NCBI GenBank assembly: GCA_027484885.1
Contig: JAIXSD010000374.1
Span: forward strand, 1-5,882
Length of the DNA stretch: 5,882 bases
Reading direction: 5' to 3'
Origin: Rubrivivax sp.
Lineage (GTDB): Bacteria > Pseudomonadota > Gammaproteobacteria > Burkholderiales > Burkholderiaceae_C
Within the stretch, counting starts at the first letter, position 1, and each line of letters opens with the position of its first letter. Below are positions 1 through 5,573 of the stretch, in pieces. Position numbers and translations under genes: made by a program. The notes under the pieces were generated by a model. It was not told where the DNA came from and did no database searches. It saw only the letters and a list, made by a program, of their open reading frames with translations.

Positions 1-83
1 CGCAGCGGCGCCTCGATCCGGCGCGGGGGCGCGGTTCTGGGCCCGGTTCGGGCTGTGAGGGCACGATGCCGGCTGAACTGCAT
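1..83 (-). CDS. possible start of a further operon gene, partial (unknown product)
   Basis: An ATG at 83 on the minus strand opens a frame with no stop to the window edge (27 full codons, beginning MQFSRHRALTARTG and continuing rich in Arg and Pro). The start lies 3 bases past the GH16 stop codon. It is preceded by a good Shine-Dalgarno-like GAGGA (95-91), which sits in the last GH16 codons, with 8 bases between GAGG and the ATG. Most codons end in G or C like the neighbours, although AGA, CGA and ACA also occur. The visible residues match no family I can name and do not look like a finished signal peptide. In DNA this GC-rich, a 27-codon open frame is weak evidence by itself; the ribosome site and operon spacing are the main support. 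The alternative is simply the 3' untranslated region of the operon. Confidence 0.4.
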   Translation of the reverse strand, partial: MQFSRHRALTARTGPRTAPPRRIEAPL

Positions 84-86
84 GGC

Positions 87-998
87 TCAGTCCTCTTTGT
101 AGATGCGCACCCAGTCGACCCGCATCTCGGCCGGGAAGGGCGTGCTGGCATCGGGGTTGCCCGGCCAGTCGCCGCCGACGGCGAGATTGAGGATGACAAA
201 GAAAGCGCGCTCGAACACCCAGGGTGCGCCCGCGGGCAGGCCGGCCGGGGTGAGGCGGTGGAACTCGACGCCGTCGACCAACCAGATCAGCTCCTGCGGA
301 CGCTTGATCAGGGTGAAGACATGGAAGTCCTCGGACAAGGGCTTGGCGCTGACAAAGCGCTTGCCAATGCCCTGGGCACCCGAATAACCCGGGCCATGGA
401 CGGTGCCGTAGGCATGGAGCGGCTCCTTGCCGATGTTTTCCAGCACATCGATTTCGCCGGCTGCGGGCCAGGGCAGCTTGTCCTCGCCCAGGGTCCAGAA
501 AGCCGGCCAGATGCCGGGGCCGCCGGGGATCTTGATGCGGGCTTCCAGCTTGCCGTAGCTGAAGCTGACCTTGCCGTCGCTGCGCAGGCGGCCCGAGCTG
601 TACTCGCAGGGCTTGTCGTTCCAGCAGGGGCCGGCGTTGGCTTGCTTTTCGGCCCGCAGCAGCAGGTTGCCCTGGCCGTCGAGTGCCGCATTGCGGGCCG
701 CCTGGGTGTAGTACTGCAGCTCGTGGTTGCCCCAGCCATTGGCTTCCTTGTTGCCGAGGTCGTAGTTCCAGTGCTTGGCATCGGGCAGGGTGCCGGCGGC
801 GCCTTCGAACTCATCGGCCCAGACCAGTGTCCAGCGATTGGATGGCGCAGGGGCAGGGGCAGGGGCTGGCGATGGAGCCGGGGCCGGAGCAGGTGCCGGA
901 GCAGGCGAGGCCGTCGCGCCACCGCCGCCGCAGGCGACCAGCAGTGAGGCCAGGACGGCCATCAGCGGCCGGGTGGGATGCAGGGCAGCGTGGTGCAT
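87..998 (-). CDS. GH16 endo-beta-1,3-glucanase (laminarinase-like) lipoprotein
   Basis: This 303-residue enzyme should hydrolyse internal beta-1,3-glucosidic bonds in laminarin-type or mixed-linkage glucans. Residues 1-22 are a lipoprotein signal with lipobox LVAC, so Cys23 would carry the lipid. The following Gly, not Asp, suggests outer-membrane sorting by the E. coli Lol rule. Residues 32-52 are an Ala-Pro linker, and the catalytic domain spans about 54-303. The family signature is clear: NHELQYYT (91-98), SGRLRSDGKVSFSYGKLEARI from 135, GIWPAFWTLG (162-171), catalytic GEIDVLENIG (181-190), and the C-terminal VGGDWPGNP...VDWVRIY. By family precedent Glu182 is the nucleophile, Asp184 assists and Glu187 is the acid/base. 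The ExDxxE spacing is the beta-bulge form seen in laminarinases, not the shorter lichenase form. There is no carbohydrate-binding module. The start at 998 keeps Arg10 in the signal; GAGG (1009-1006) overlaps the GH1 stop codon. Exact substrate (laminarin, lichenan, other) is inferred. Confidence 0.95.
   Translation of the reverse strand: MHHAALHPTRPLMAVLASLLVACGGGGATASPAPAPAPAPAPSPAPAPAPAPSNRWTLVWADEFEGAAGTLPDAKHWNYDLGNKEANGWGNHELQYYTQAARNAALDGQGNLLLRAEKQANAGPCWNDKPCEYSSGRLRSDGKVSFSYGKLEARIKIPGGPGIWPAFWTLGEDKLPWPAAGEIDVLENIGKEPLHAYGTVHGPGYSGAQGIGKRFVSAKPLSEDFHVFTLIKRPQELIWLVDGVEFHRLTPAGLPAGAPWVFERAFFVILNLAVGGDWPGNPDASTPFPAEMRVDWVRIYKED
843..905 (-). repeat. low-complexity Ala-Pro linker repeat inside the GH16 gene
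   Basis: This tract of imperfect 6-base GC-rich units (visible on the plus strand as tandem GGGGCA between about 847 and 866) encodes alternating Ala-Pro at residues 32-52, with one Ser interruption at residue 43. Such linkers are typically extended and rigid and hold a catalytic domain away from its lipid anchor. Its near-identical units make it prone to length change by slippage. Confidence 0.9.
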
Positions 999-1007
999 GG
1001 CAGTGCC

Positions 1008-2378
1008 TCAGCCTTGGGCGCGCCACTGGCGCAGCAGGTCTTGGTACCAGAGGGCGCTGGCCTTGAGCGTGCGAACCTGGGTGTCGTAGTCGACATGGAC
1101 GATGCCGAAGCGCTTGGAGTAGCCAAAGCCCCACTCGAAGTTGTCCATCAGGCTCCACACCATATAACCGTCCACCCGCACGCCGCGGCGGCGGGCCTCG
1201 GCGGTGGCGGCGATGTGGGTGCGCAGGTAGTCGAGCCGGTCCAGGTCGTGCACATGGCCGTCGACCCAGGTCTGGTCGGGGAAGGCACCGCCGTTCTCGG
1301 TGATGTAGAGCGGTGGCATGTCGGGGTAGTCCGCGTGCATGCGGCAGAGGATGTCGGTCAGGCCTTCGGGGTAGACCTCCCAGTCCATGTCCGAAGCGGG
1401 CAGGCCGTGCTCGCGGGCGACCCAGGGCCGGCCATCGGCATTGACCACGTAGCGGGTGTAGTAGTTGATGCCCAGGTGATCCATGGGCGCGCGCATGGCG
1501 GCCATGTCGCCGGCTTCGATCTTGGGCGCGTCGGCGCCCAGGTCGGCCAGGGCTTCGGCCGGGTACTCGCCCTTGAACAGCGGGTCGCTGTACCAGCGGC
1601 GGCTTTTTGCATCGGCCAGGCGGGCTGCGGCGATGTCGGCCGGGTGGGCGGTGGCGGGCACGCTGGGGCCCATGTTCAGCACGATGCCGAGGTTCTTGCA
1701 ACCGCCTTCGGCGCGCATGGCTTGCATGGCCAGGCCGTGGCTGAGCAGCAGGTGGTGCGAGACCTGGGCCGCCAGCGCGCGGTCGCGCAGGCCCGGCGCG
1801 TGCACGCCGGTGTCATGGCCCAGGGTGGCGGTGCACCAGGGTTCGTTGTGGGTGGACAGGGCGTAGAGCCGGTCGCCCAGATGCTTTTGCACATGGCGGG
1901 CGTAGTCGACGAAGCGGTGCACCGTGTCGCGCGCGGCCCAGCCACCTTGCTGGTCTTGCAGGGCTTGCGGCAGGTCCCAGTGGTAGAGCGTGGCGACCGG
2001 CTTGATGCAGCGCGCCAGCAGGCCATCGACCAGGCGCTCGTAAAAGCCCAGGCCGGCGGCGTTCCACTCGCCCCGGCCCGTGGGCTGGATGCGCGGCCAG
2101 GCCAGCGAGAAGCGGTAGCAGTTGACGCCCAGCGAGGCGATCAGGTCCAGGTCTTGCTCCAGGCGATCGAAATGCTCGCAGGCGATGTCGCCATTGCTGC
2201 CGTCGGAGATGGCGCCGGGCTGGCGGCAGAAACGGTCCCAGATGGATTCGCCACGGCCGTCGACCTGGGTCGCGCCCTCGATCTGGAAGCTGCTGGTGGC
2301 CACGCCGAACAGGAAGTCGGCCGGGAAGCTGGCGGGAACGTCAGCCGAGGAGGTGGGTGTGTGAGTTGCAGCGGACAT
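1008..2378 (-). CDS. GH1 beta-glucosidase
   Basis: This cytoplasmic glycoside hydrolase of family 1 (456 residues, the usual length of about 440-470 for bacterial members) would release glucose from the non-reducing end of imported beta-glucosides such as cellobiose or laminari-oligosaccharides. Hallmarks in order: FPADFLFGVATSSFQIEG (18-35, with Gln32), YRFSLAWPRIQP (88-99), YHWDLPQAL (132-140), acid/base motif STHNEP (Glu179), INYYTRY (304-310), nucleophile motif YITENGGAF (Glu361), and WSLMDNFEWGFGYSKRFG (408-425), whose Glu415 and Trp416 contact sugar in family structures. There is no signal peptide. The ATG at 2378 shares its A with the preceding permease stop (TAATG on the minus strand). 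I see no Shine-Dalgarno sequence just upstream, so translation probably depends on coupling. The open frame continues far upstream into the permease gene, but that part is out-of-frame shadow: the family homology begins around residue 18 of the chosen protein. Position after a sugar importer supports a role on imported oligosaccharides. The 6-phospho-beta-glucosidase activity of some GH1 members is less likely next to an ABC importer. Confidence 0.96.
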   Translation of the reverse strand: MSAATHTPTSSADVPASFPADFLFGVATSSFQIEGATQVDGRGESIWDRFCRQPGAISDGSNGDIACEHFDRLEQDLDLIASLGVNCYRFSLAWPRIQPTGRGEWNAAGLGFYERLVDGLLARCIKPVATLYHWDLPQALQDQQGGWAARDTVHRFVDYARHVQKHLGDRLYALSTHNEPWCTATLGHDTGVHAPGLRDRALAAQVSHHLLLSHGLAMQAMRAEGGCKNLGIVLNMGPSVPATAHPADIAAARLADAKSRRWYSDPLFKGEYPAEALADLGADAPKIEAGDMAAMRAPMDHLGINYYTRYVVNADGRPWVAREHGLPASDMDWEVYPEGLTDILCRMHADYPDMPPLYITENGGAFPDQTWVDGHVHDLDRLDYLRTHIAATAEARRRGVRVDGYMVWSLMDNFEWGFGYSKRFGIVHVDYDTQVRTLKASALWYQDLLRQWRAQG

Positions 2379-3211
2379 TATTTGACGGCGCCAGCGGTCA
2401 GACCGGCGATCAGTTGGCGGGATGAAATGACGAAGAGGACGATCAAGGGCAGGGTCGCAATGGCCGAACCGGCCATGATGGCGCCCCACTCGGTGTTGAC
2501 GGTGGCCTGCAGGCTGCGCAGGGCCAGGGGCAGGGTGTAGCTCTCGGCCTGGCGCAGCACCACCAGCGGGGCCATGAAGTTGTTCCAGGAAGCGATGAAG
2601 GTGATCAGGCCCAGGGTGCCCAGGGCCGGGCGCAGCAGGGGCAGGGCGATGCGCCAGTAGATGCCGAACTCGCTGCAGCCATCCATGCGCGCGGCCTTGA
2701 GCAGCTCCATCGGCACCGAGGCGGCCGCGAACTGCCGCACCAGGTAGATGCCGAAGGCGCCGGCCGCGCCGGGGATGTAGAGCGCGCGGTGCGTATCCAG
2801 CCAGCCCAGGGCGTCCATGACCATGAAATTGGGAATCATGGTCATGAAGGGCGGCACCAGCAGGGTGCCCATGACGAGCAGGAACAGCGGCTGCTTGAAG
2901 CGGAATTCCAGCATGGCAAAGGCATAGCCGGCCATGGAGCAGAACAGCAGGGTGAGTAGCGTGGACATCAGCGCCACATAGAGGCTCCAGCCCAGATTGC
3001 GCCAAAAGGGCAGGCGGGTGGTCAGGGTCTGCAGATTGCGGCCCAGCTCGCCGTCGAACCACAGCGGCGGCGGCACATTGAAGATGGCTGCGTTCGATTG
3101 GGTGGCGAACACGAACATGAAGTAGAAGGGCGCCAGCATCAGCAGGGCACCACCACCCACCAGCAGGTAGGCCGCCCCGCGTGAGAGGGTTTTGGTCGAC
3201 AGGCGGCTCAT
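2378..3211 (-). CDS. sugar ABC transporter permease, MalG/UgpE type (CUT1)
   Basis: This inner-membrane subunit (277 residues, usual for the family) pairs with the upstream permease to form the channel of a sugar importer. About six hydrophobic segments are visible, near residues 14-36, 73-97, 106-133, 143-160, 194-215 and 245-263. The cytoplasmic EAA loop that docks the ATPase is clear at 169-195: ELLKAARMDG, then IALPLLRP, with the conserved Asp177-Gly178. The order and length fit the MalG half (second permease) of binding-protein-dependent carbohydrate-uptake family 1. The start ATG at 3211 overlaps the preceding stop by four bases (ATGA), and AAGGA (3225-3221) lies 9 bases upstream. The stop TAA overlaps the GH1 start by one base. 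Substrate specificity cannot be read from the permease; beta-gluco-oligosaccharides are inferred from the neighbouring GH1 and GH16 genes. Confidence 0.95.
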   Translation of the reverse strand: MSRLSTKTLSRGAAYLLVGGGALLMLAPFYFMFVFATQSNAAIFNVPPPLWFDGELGRNLQTLTTRLPFWRNLGWSLYVALMSTLLTLLFCSMAGYAFAMLEFRFKQPLFLLVMGTLLVPPFMTMIPNFMVMDALGWLDTHRALYIPGAAGAFGIYLVRQFAAASVPMELLKAARMDGCSEFGIYWRIALPLLRPALGTLGLITFIASWNNFMAPLVVLRQAESYTLPLALRSLQATVNTEWGAIMAGSAIATLPLIVLFVISSRQLIAGLTAGAVK

Positions 3212-4116
3212 GGCTTGCGGTCCTTGAAAGCGCGGTTGGTCAGCCAGGTCATGGTGGCCAGCAGGGCGAACAGCAGCCAGGAGATGGCGTTGGCGGCGCC
3301 GAAGTCGCTGAAGTCAAAGGCCAGGCGGTAGACGTAGATGGCCACCGTCATGGCGGCCTGGTCGGGGCCGCCGCGGCCGTTGGTCAGAATGAACGGTTCT
3401 TCGAAAAGCTGCATGCCACCGATGATGCTCAGGGTTATTCCAAACAGCATCATGGGCTTGAGCGCCGGCAGGGTGATGTAGCGGAAGCAGGACCAGGAGC
3501 CCGCGCCGTCGAGCTTGGCGGCTTGATAGAGCTCGCGCGGGATGGTCTGCAGGGCGGCCAGGTAGAGCACCAGGTTGAAGCCCAGATAGCGCCAGAACAC
3601 CACCATGGCCACGGCCGGCTTGAGGGTCTGCGGCTGCCACAGCCAGTTGATCGCCTCCATGCCAAAGGCCCACTTGAGCATGGCGTTGATCAGGCCGTAG
3701 TCGGTGGACAGCAGGGAGGTGAACATCATGGCGATGGCCACCGTCGAGGTGATGTAGGGCAGAAAGTAGGCGGCCGCCACGCTGTGGCCGTGGCGCCCGA
3801 AAGCGCGGTTGATGAAGACCGCCAGAGGCAGGGCCACCAGATGCTGGGGCAGGCCCGAGAACACGGCCAACCAGAGCGTGTTGCCCAGGGCTTTCCAGAA
3901 CCAGGCGTCACCGAGCACGAAGATGAAGTTCTCCAGGCCGGTGAAGCGCATGGCCTCCAGCCCGGCCGTGGGTTCCCAGCTCTGGAAGGCCATCCACAGC
4001 GAGAACAGCAGGGGGAACAGGCCGAAGACCGAGAACAGCGCCAGGAAGGGGCTGAGCAGCAGATAAGGCACCCAGGCACGGGGCAGGCGAAATGACGGGC
4101 TCGTCTTGTTCATCAT
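3208..4116 (-). CDS. sugar ABC transporter permease, MalF/UgpA type (CUT1)
   Basis: This is the first of the two membrane subunits of the importer (302 residues). Hydrophobic segments appear near 17-40, 79-101, 113-137, 165-189, 222-235 and 276-295. The EAA loop is at 195-221: ELYQAAKLDG, then ITLPALKP, with Asp203-Gly204. The segment GRGGPDQAAMTVAIYVYRLAF (248-268) is typical of the UgpA/MalF half. The N-terminal stretch PYLLLSPFLALFSVFGLFPLLFS is the usual first helix. Two adjacent ATGs are possible: 4116 gives an ATGA overlap of four bases with the binding-protein stop and puts AGGG (4127-4124) 7 bases upstream; 4113 gives a one-base overlap and 10-base spacing. I chose 4116 for spacing. 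The longer upstream open frame is shadow of the binding-protein gene. Confidence 0.95.
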   Translation of the reverse strand: MMNKTSPSFRLPRAWVPYLLLSPFLALFSVFGLFPLLFSLWMAFQSWEPTAGLEAMRFTGLENFIFVLGDAWFWKALGNTLWLAVFSGLPQHLVALPLAVFINRAFGRHGHSVAAAYFLPYITSTVAIAMMFTSLLSTDYGLINAMLKWAFGMEAINWLWQPQTLKPAVAMVVFWRYLGFNLVLYLAALQTIPRELYQAAKLDGAGSWSCFRYITLPALKPMMLFGITLSIIGGMQLFEEPFILTNGRGGPDQAAMTVAIYVYRLAFDFSDFGAANAISWLLFALLATMTWLTNRAFKDRKP

Positions 4117-5411
4117 CGTGTGGCCCTGTGAACCAGCAAGGCCTGGGCATCGGCCAGGGCCTTGGCAATGGATTTGCCGTAGATCAGCACGTTGTCGAGC
4201 TCGCCATTGACCACCTCCTCGGCGAACTTGTTCTGCCGGTGCAGGGGCCGGGCGGGGATGCGGCGGGCCGCCTCGCGCCAGAGCTGGCGCGCACGCTGGC
4301 CGCCGAGGAAATCGACCGGCTCGTCGAAGAAGGGGTCGTCCTGGGCGCTGAGCAGGGCGGGGAAGGCGTCCTGGTTCTTGAAGGCGCTGAGCTGCAGCTC
4401 GCGGCTCAGGGTCAGGTGCTGGATCAGCGACCAGGCCAGGGCCTTGCGGCGCGGATCGGAGCGGCGCGGGATGGCGTAGTAGCTGCCACCCCAGCCGCCA
4501 AAGCTGCCGCCGGGCAACTGGGCCGCGCGCCACAGGCCATGGGTGTTGGGTGCCACCGATTTGGCCATCTGGCTGGCCATCCAGGCGCCCGAGAGCTCGG
4601 TCGCCAGCTTGCCGCGGCGCAGGTGTTCGCTCCAGTCATTGCGCCAGGTGTCGACGATGGCGTCCAGGCCCAGGCGCCGCACCTTTTGCGCCAGCTCGAA
4701 GGCACGCTGGAACAGCGGGCTGCTGATGCTGGGCCGGCCCTGGGCGTCGAAGTAAATGCTCTGGCCGGCCGGGGTGCTGGAGAACAGCACGATGTCTTTC
4801 AGATAGCGCGCATGGGCCAGCAGGTAGGCGCCGGTGCGGGCCTTGATTTGCACGCCGGCCTGCACGTAGGCCTCCCAGCTTTCGCTCAGGTCCTTGAGGC
4901 CCAGGCCGGCGCGCTCCAGCACATCGGCGCGGTAGAACATCGAGCCCGGGCCGATGTCAGCGGGGATCGCCACCACCGCGCCCTCGCGGTTGCGCGCTTG
5001 CTCGAAAGCAAAGGGCACGAAGCGTTCGCGCAGGCCTTCGGCCATGTAGGGCGGGCCGGACAGGTCCTGCAGGCCGGCGCCCAGCGAGAAGCGGCCCATA
5101 TACATGGTCTCCAGCGCGATCACGTCGGGCAGATGGCTGGCGCTGGCCGAAGACAGGGCCGTGGTCATGGCCGTGTGGTGGTCGTCGTACTGGCGGCTGA
5201 TCACCTCGACCTGCACGCCACCCTGCGCCTGGCTCCAGGCGGGCAGGGCCTGCTTGATGACCTGATCCAGCAGCGGAAAAGCGGCGACCACCAGCTGCTG
5301 CTGTTGTTGCTGCTGCGCGCCCTGGGCTGGCACCTGGCCGGCCAGCGGCGCCAGCGCAGCGGCCGCCAGCAGCTGGCGCCGACGCGTGTCGGGTGACTTG
5401 TCTCGTGTCAT
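4113..5411 (-). CDS. sugar ABC transporter substrate-binding protein (SBP family 1, UgpB-like)
   Basis: This periplasmic protein (432 residues) should capture an oligosaccharide and deliver it to the two permeases encoded next. The N-terminus carries a Tat-like signal: TRRRQLL (9-15), a short Ala/Leu-rich core and a plausible cleavage after VPA (27-29). The Sec route cannot be excluded. Directly after comes a run of seven glutamines (33-39). Body features fit SBP family 1: LPDVIALE (94-101), VVAIPADIGPGSMFYRADVLERAGL (146-170), ATELSGAWMAS (270-280) and GGWGGSYYAIP (305-315), a signature region of extracellular solute-binding proteins, followed by a helical C-terminal lobe. It is not a lipoprotein. 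The ATG at 5411 gives a sensible signal peptide; no Shine-Dalgarno is visible, only an A-rich stretch (minus strand, 5420-5412), and no other start precedes the signal in frame. First gene of the operon, directly behind the operator. The ligand (beta-1,3- or beta-1,4-gluco-oligosaccharide) is inferred from context. Confidence 0.93.
   Translation of the reverse strand: MTRDKSPDTRRRQLLAAAALAPLAGQVPAQGAQQQQQQQLVVAAFPLLDQVIKQALPAWSQAQGGVQVEVISRQYDDHHTAMTTALSSASASHLPDVIALETMYMGRFSLGAGLQDLSGPPYMAEGLRERFVPFAFEQARNREGAVVAIPADIGPGSMFYRADVLERAGLGLKDLSESWEAYVQAGVQIKARTGAYLLAHARYLKDIVLFSSTPAGQSIYFDAQGRPSISSPLFQRAFELAQKVRRLGLDAIVDTWRNDWSEHLRRGKLATELSGAWMASQMAKSVAPNTHGLWRAAQLPGGSFGGWGGSYYAIPRRSDPRRKALAWSLIQHLTLSRELQLSAFKNQDAFPALLSAQDDPFFDEPVDFLGGQRARQLWREAARRIPARPLHRQNKFAEEVVNGELDNVLIYGKSIAKALADAQALLVHRATR
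5295..5315 (-). repeat. poly-glutamine codon run (CAG/CAA) in the binding-protein gene
   Basis: Seven consecutive Gln codons, CAG CAG CAA CAA CAG CAG CAG, encode residues 33-39. They sit immediately after the predicted signal-peptide cleavage site, so the mature protein would begin with an almost pure Gln segment before LVVAAFPLL. The mixed CAG/CAA usage lowers slippage compared with a pure CAG tract. Confidence 0.95.
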
Positions 5412-5434
5412 TGCTTTTTTGTGTGTTGACGCTT

Positions 5435-5448
5435 TGAAAGCGCTTTCA
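5435..5448. promoter_or_regulatory. LacI-family operator, perfect palindrome TGAAAGCGCTTTCA
   Basis: The 14 bases equal their own reverse complement, with the central CG that LacI-family proteins kink by inserting a hinge-helix leucine. The sequence also fits the cre consensus known for the LacI-family protein CcpA (TGWAANCGNTNWCA). It lies 23 bases before the binding-protein start codon and beside the divergent regulator gene, the expected place for a local repressor site. That this regulator binds it is inference, but context and symmetry make it likely. Confidence 0.88.
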
Positions 5449-5450
5449 CA

Positions 5451-5479
5451 ATTCTGAGCCGGCAGACCCGTCGCACCAA
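5451..5479 (-). promoter_or_regulatory. candidate sigma-70 promoter of the glucan-use operon
   Basis: On the minus strand TTGGTG (5479-5474) and CAGAAT (5456-5451) are spaced by 17 bases, matching 3 of 6 and 4 of 6 consensus positions. Transcription would then start near 5444, inside the operator palindrome, a layout in which a bound repressor blocks initiation. The match is weak. An alternative -35 is TTGTGA, overlapping the operator edge (5452-5447), but it has a poor -10 downstream. Confidence 0.35.
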
Positions 5480-5562
5480 GCCGCGTAAACCCTAGTGGGG
5501 CATGCGCGGGGGTCGCGCCGTGGCCAAGCCTGGGGCCGCCTACACTGTCCAGCCCCCGAGGA

Positions 5563-5567
5563 AAGGA
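5563..5567 (+). promoter_or_regulatory. ribosome binding site fixing the GTG start of the regulator
   Basis: AAGGA lies 6 bases before the GTG at 5574, with a second GAGGA just upstream. No ATG or GTG occurs in frame between here and the operator that would serve better, so this site decides the start. Confidence 0.8.
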
Positions 5568-5573
5568 CCGTCT

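Larger units (their letters stand above)
5412..5573. promoter_or_regulatory. divergent intergenic control region between the operon and the regulator
   Basis: These 162 bases separate the binding-protein start from the LacI-family start and must hold both promoters. They contain the 14-base operator palindrome, a good plus-strand -35-like TTGACG (5426-5431) just beside the operator, and a TACACT -10-like hexamer (5541-5546) about 28 bases before the regulator start. TTGACG has no good -10 at 16-18 bases (best is AATTCT at 5450-5455), and TACACT has no good -35, so the regulator promoter stays unresolved. A small GC hairpin (GCGCG 5504-5508 with CGCGC 5514-5518, loop GGGGT) has no T-run and is not called a terminator. 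Confidence 0.8.

Noticed and set aside
24..52. GC-rich stretch with a GGTTC direct repeat and short CCCG/CGGG stem after the GH16 gene, considered as an operon terminator
   Set aside because: Stem of only four pairs and no following T-run on the minus strand; an open frame with a ribosome site spans it.
201..213. GAAAGCGCGCTCG inside the GH16 gene, resembling the operator half-site
   Set aside because: Not symmetric with the operator spacing and lies within conserved coding sequence (ERAFF).
66..947. A plus-strand open frame (293 codons) opposite the GH16 gene
   Set aside because: Antisense shadow; it ends in the complement of the Ala-Pro repeat, giving an Arg/Gly-rich tail with no meaning of its own.
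978..2540. A long plus-strand open frame (520 codons) opposite the GH1 gene and the permease end
   Set aside because: Its translation is Val/Gly/Ala/His-rich without recognisable domains and mirrors the codon bias of the clear GH1 gene on the other strand. Long antisense open frames are expected in DNA this GC-rich.
3226..3237. GAAAGCGCGGTT, a partial operator look-alike repeated exactly at 3799-3810
   Set aside because: Both copies encode the same residues (NRAF) inside the first permease and the second half-site is wrong, so this is shared coding sequence, not an operator pair.
3181..4095. A plus-strand open frame (304 codons) opposite the first permease gene
   Set aside because: Gln/Gly/His-rich shadow of membrane-protein codons; no family signature.
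4092..5396. A plus-strand open frame (434 codons) opposite the binding-protein gene
   Set aside because: Same reason: an antisense shadow of a confidently identified gene, no domain, no ribosome site.
5504..5518. GC hairpin GCGCG/CGCGC in the divergent region
   Set aside because: Short stem, no T-run, and the location upstream of the regulator makes a terminator unlikely; such stems are common by chance at this base composition.
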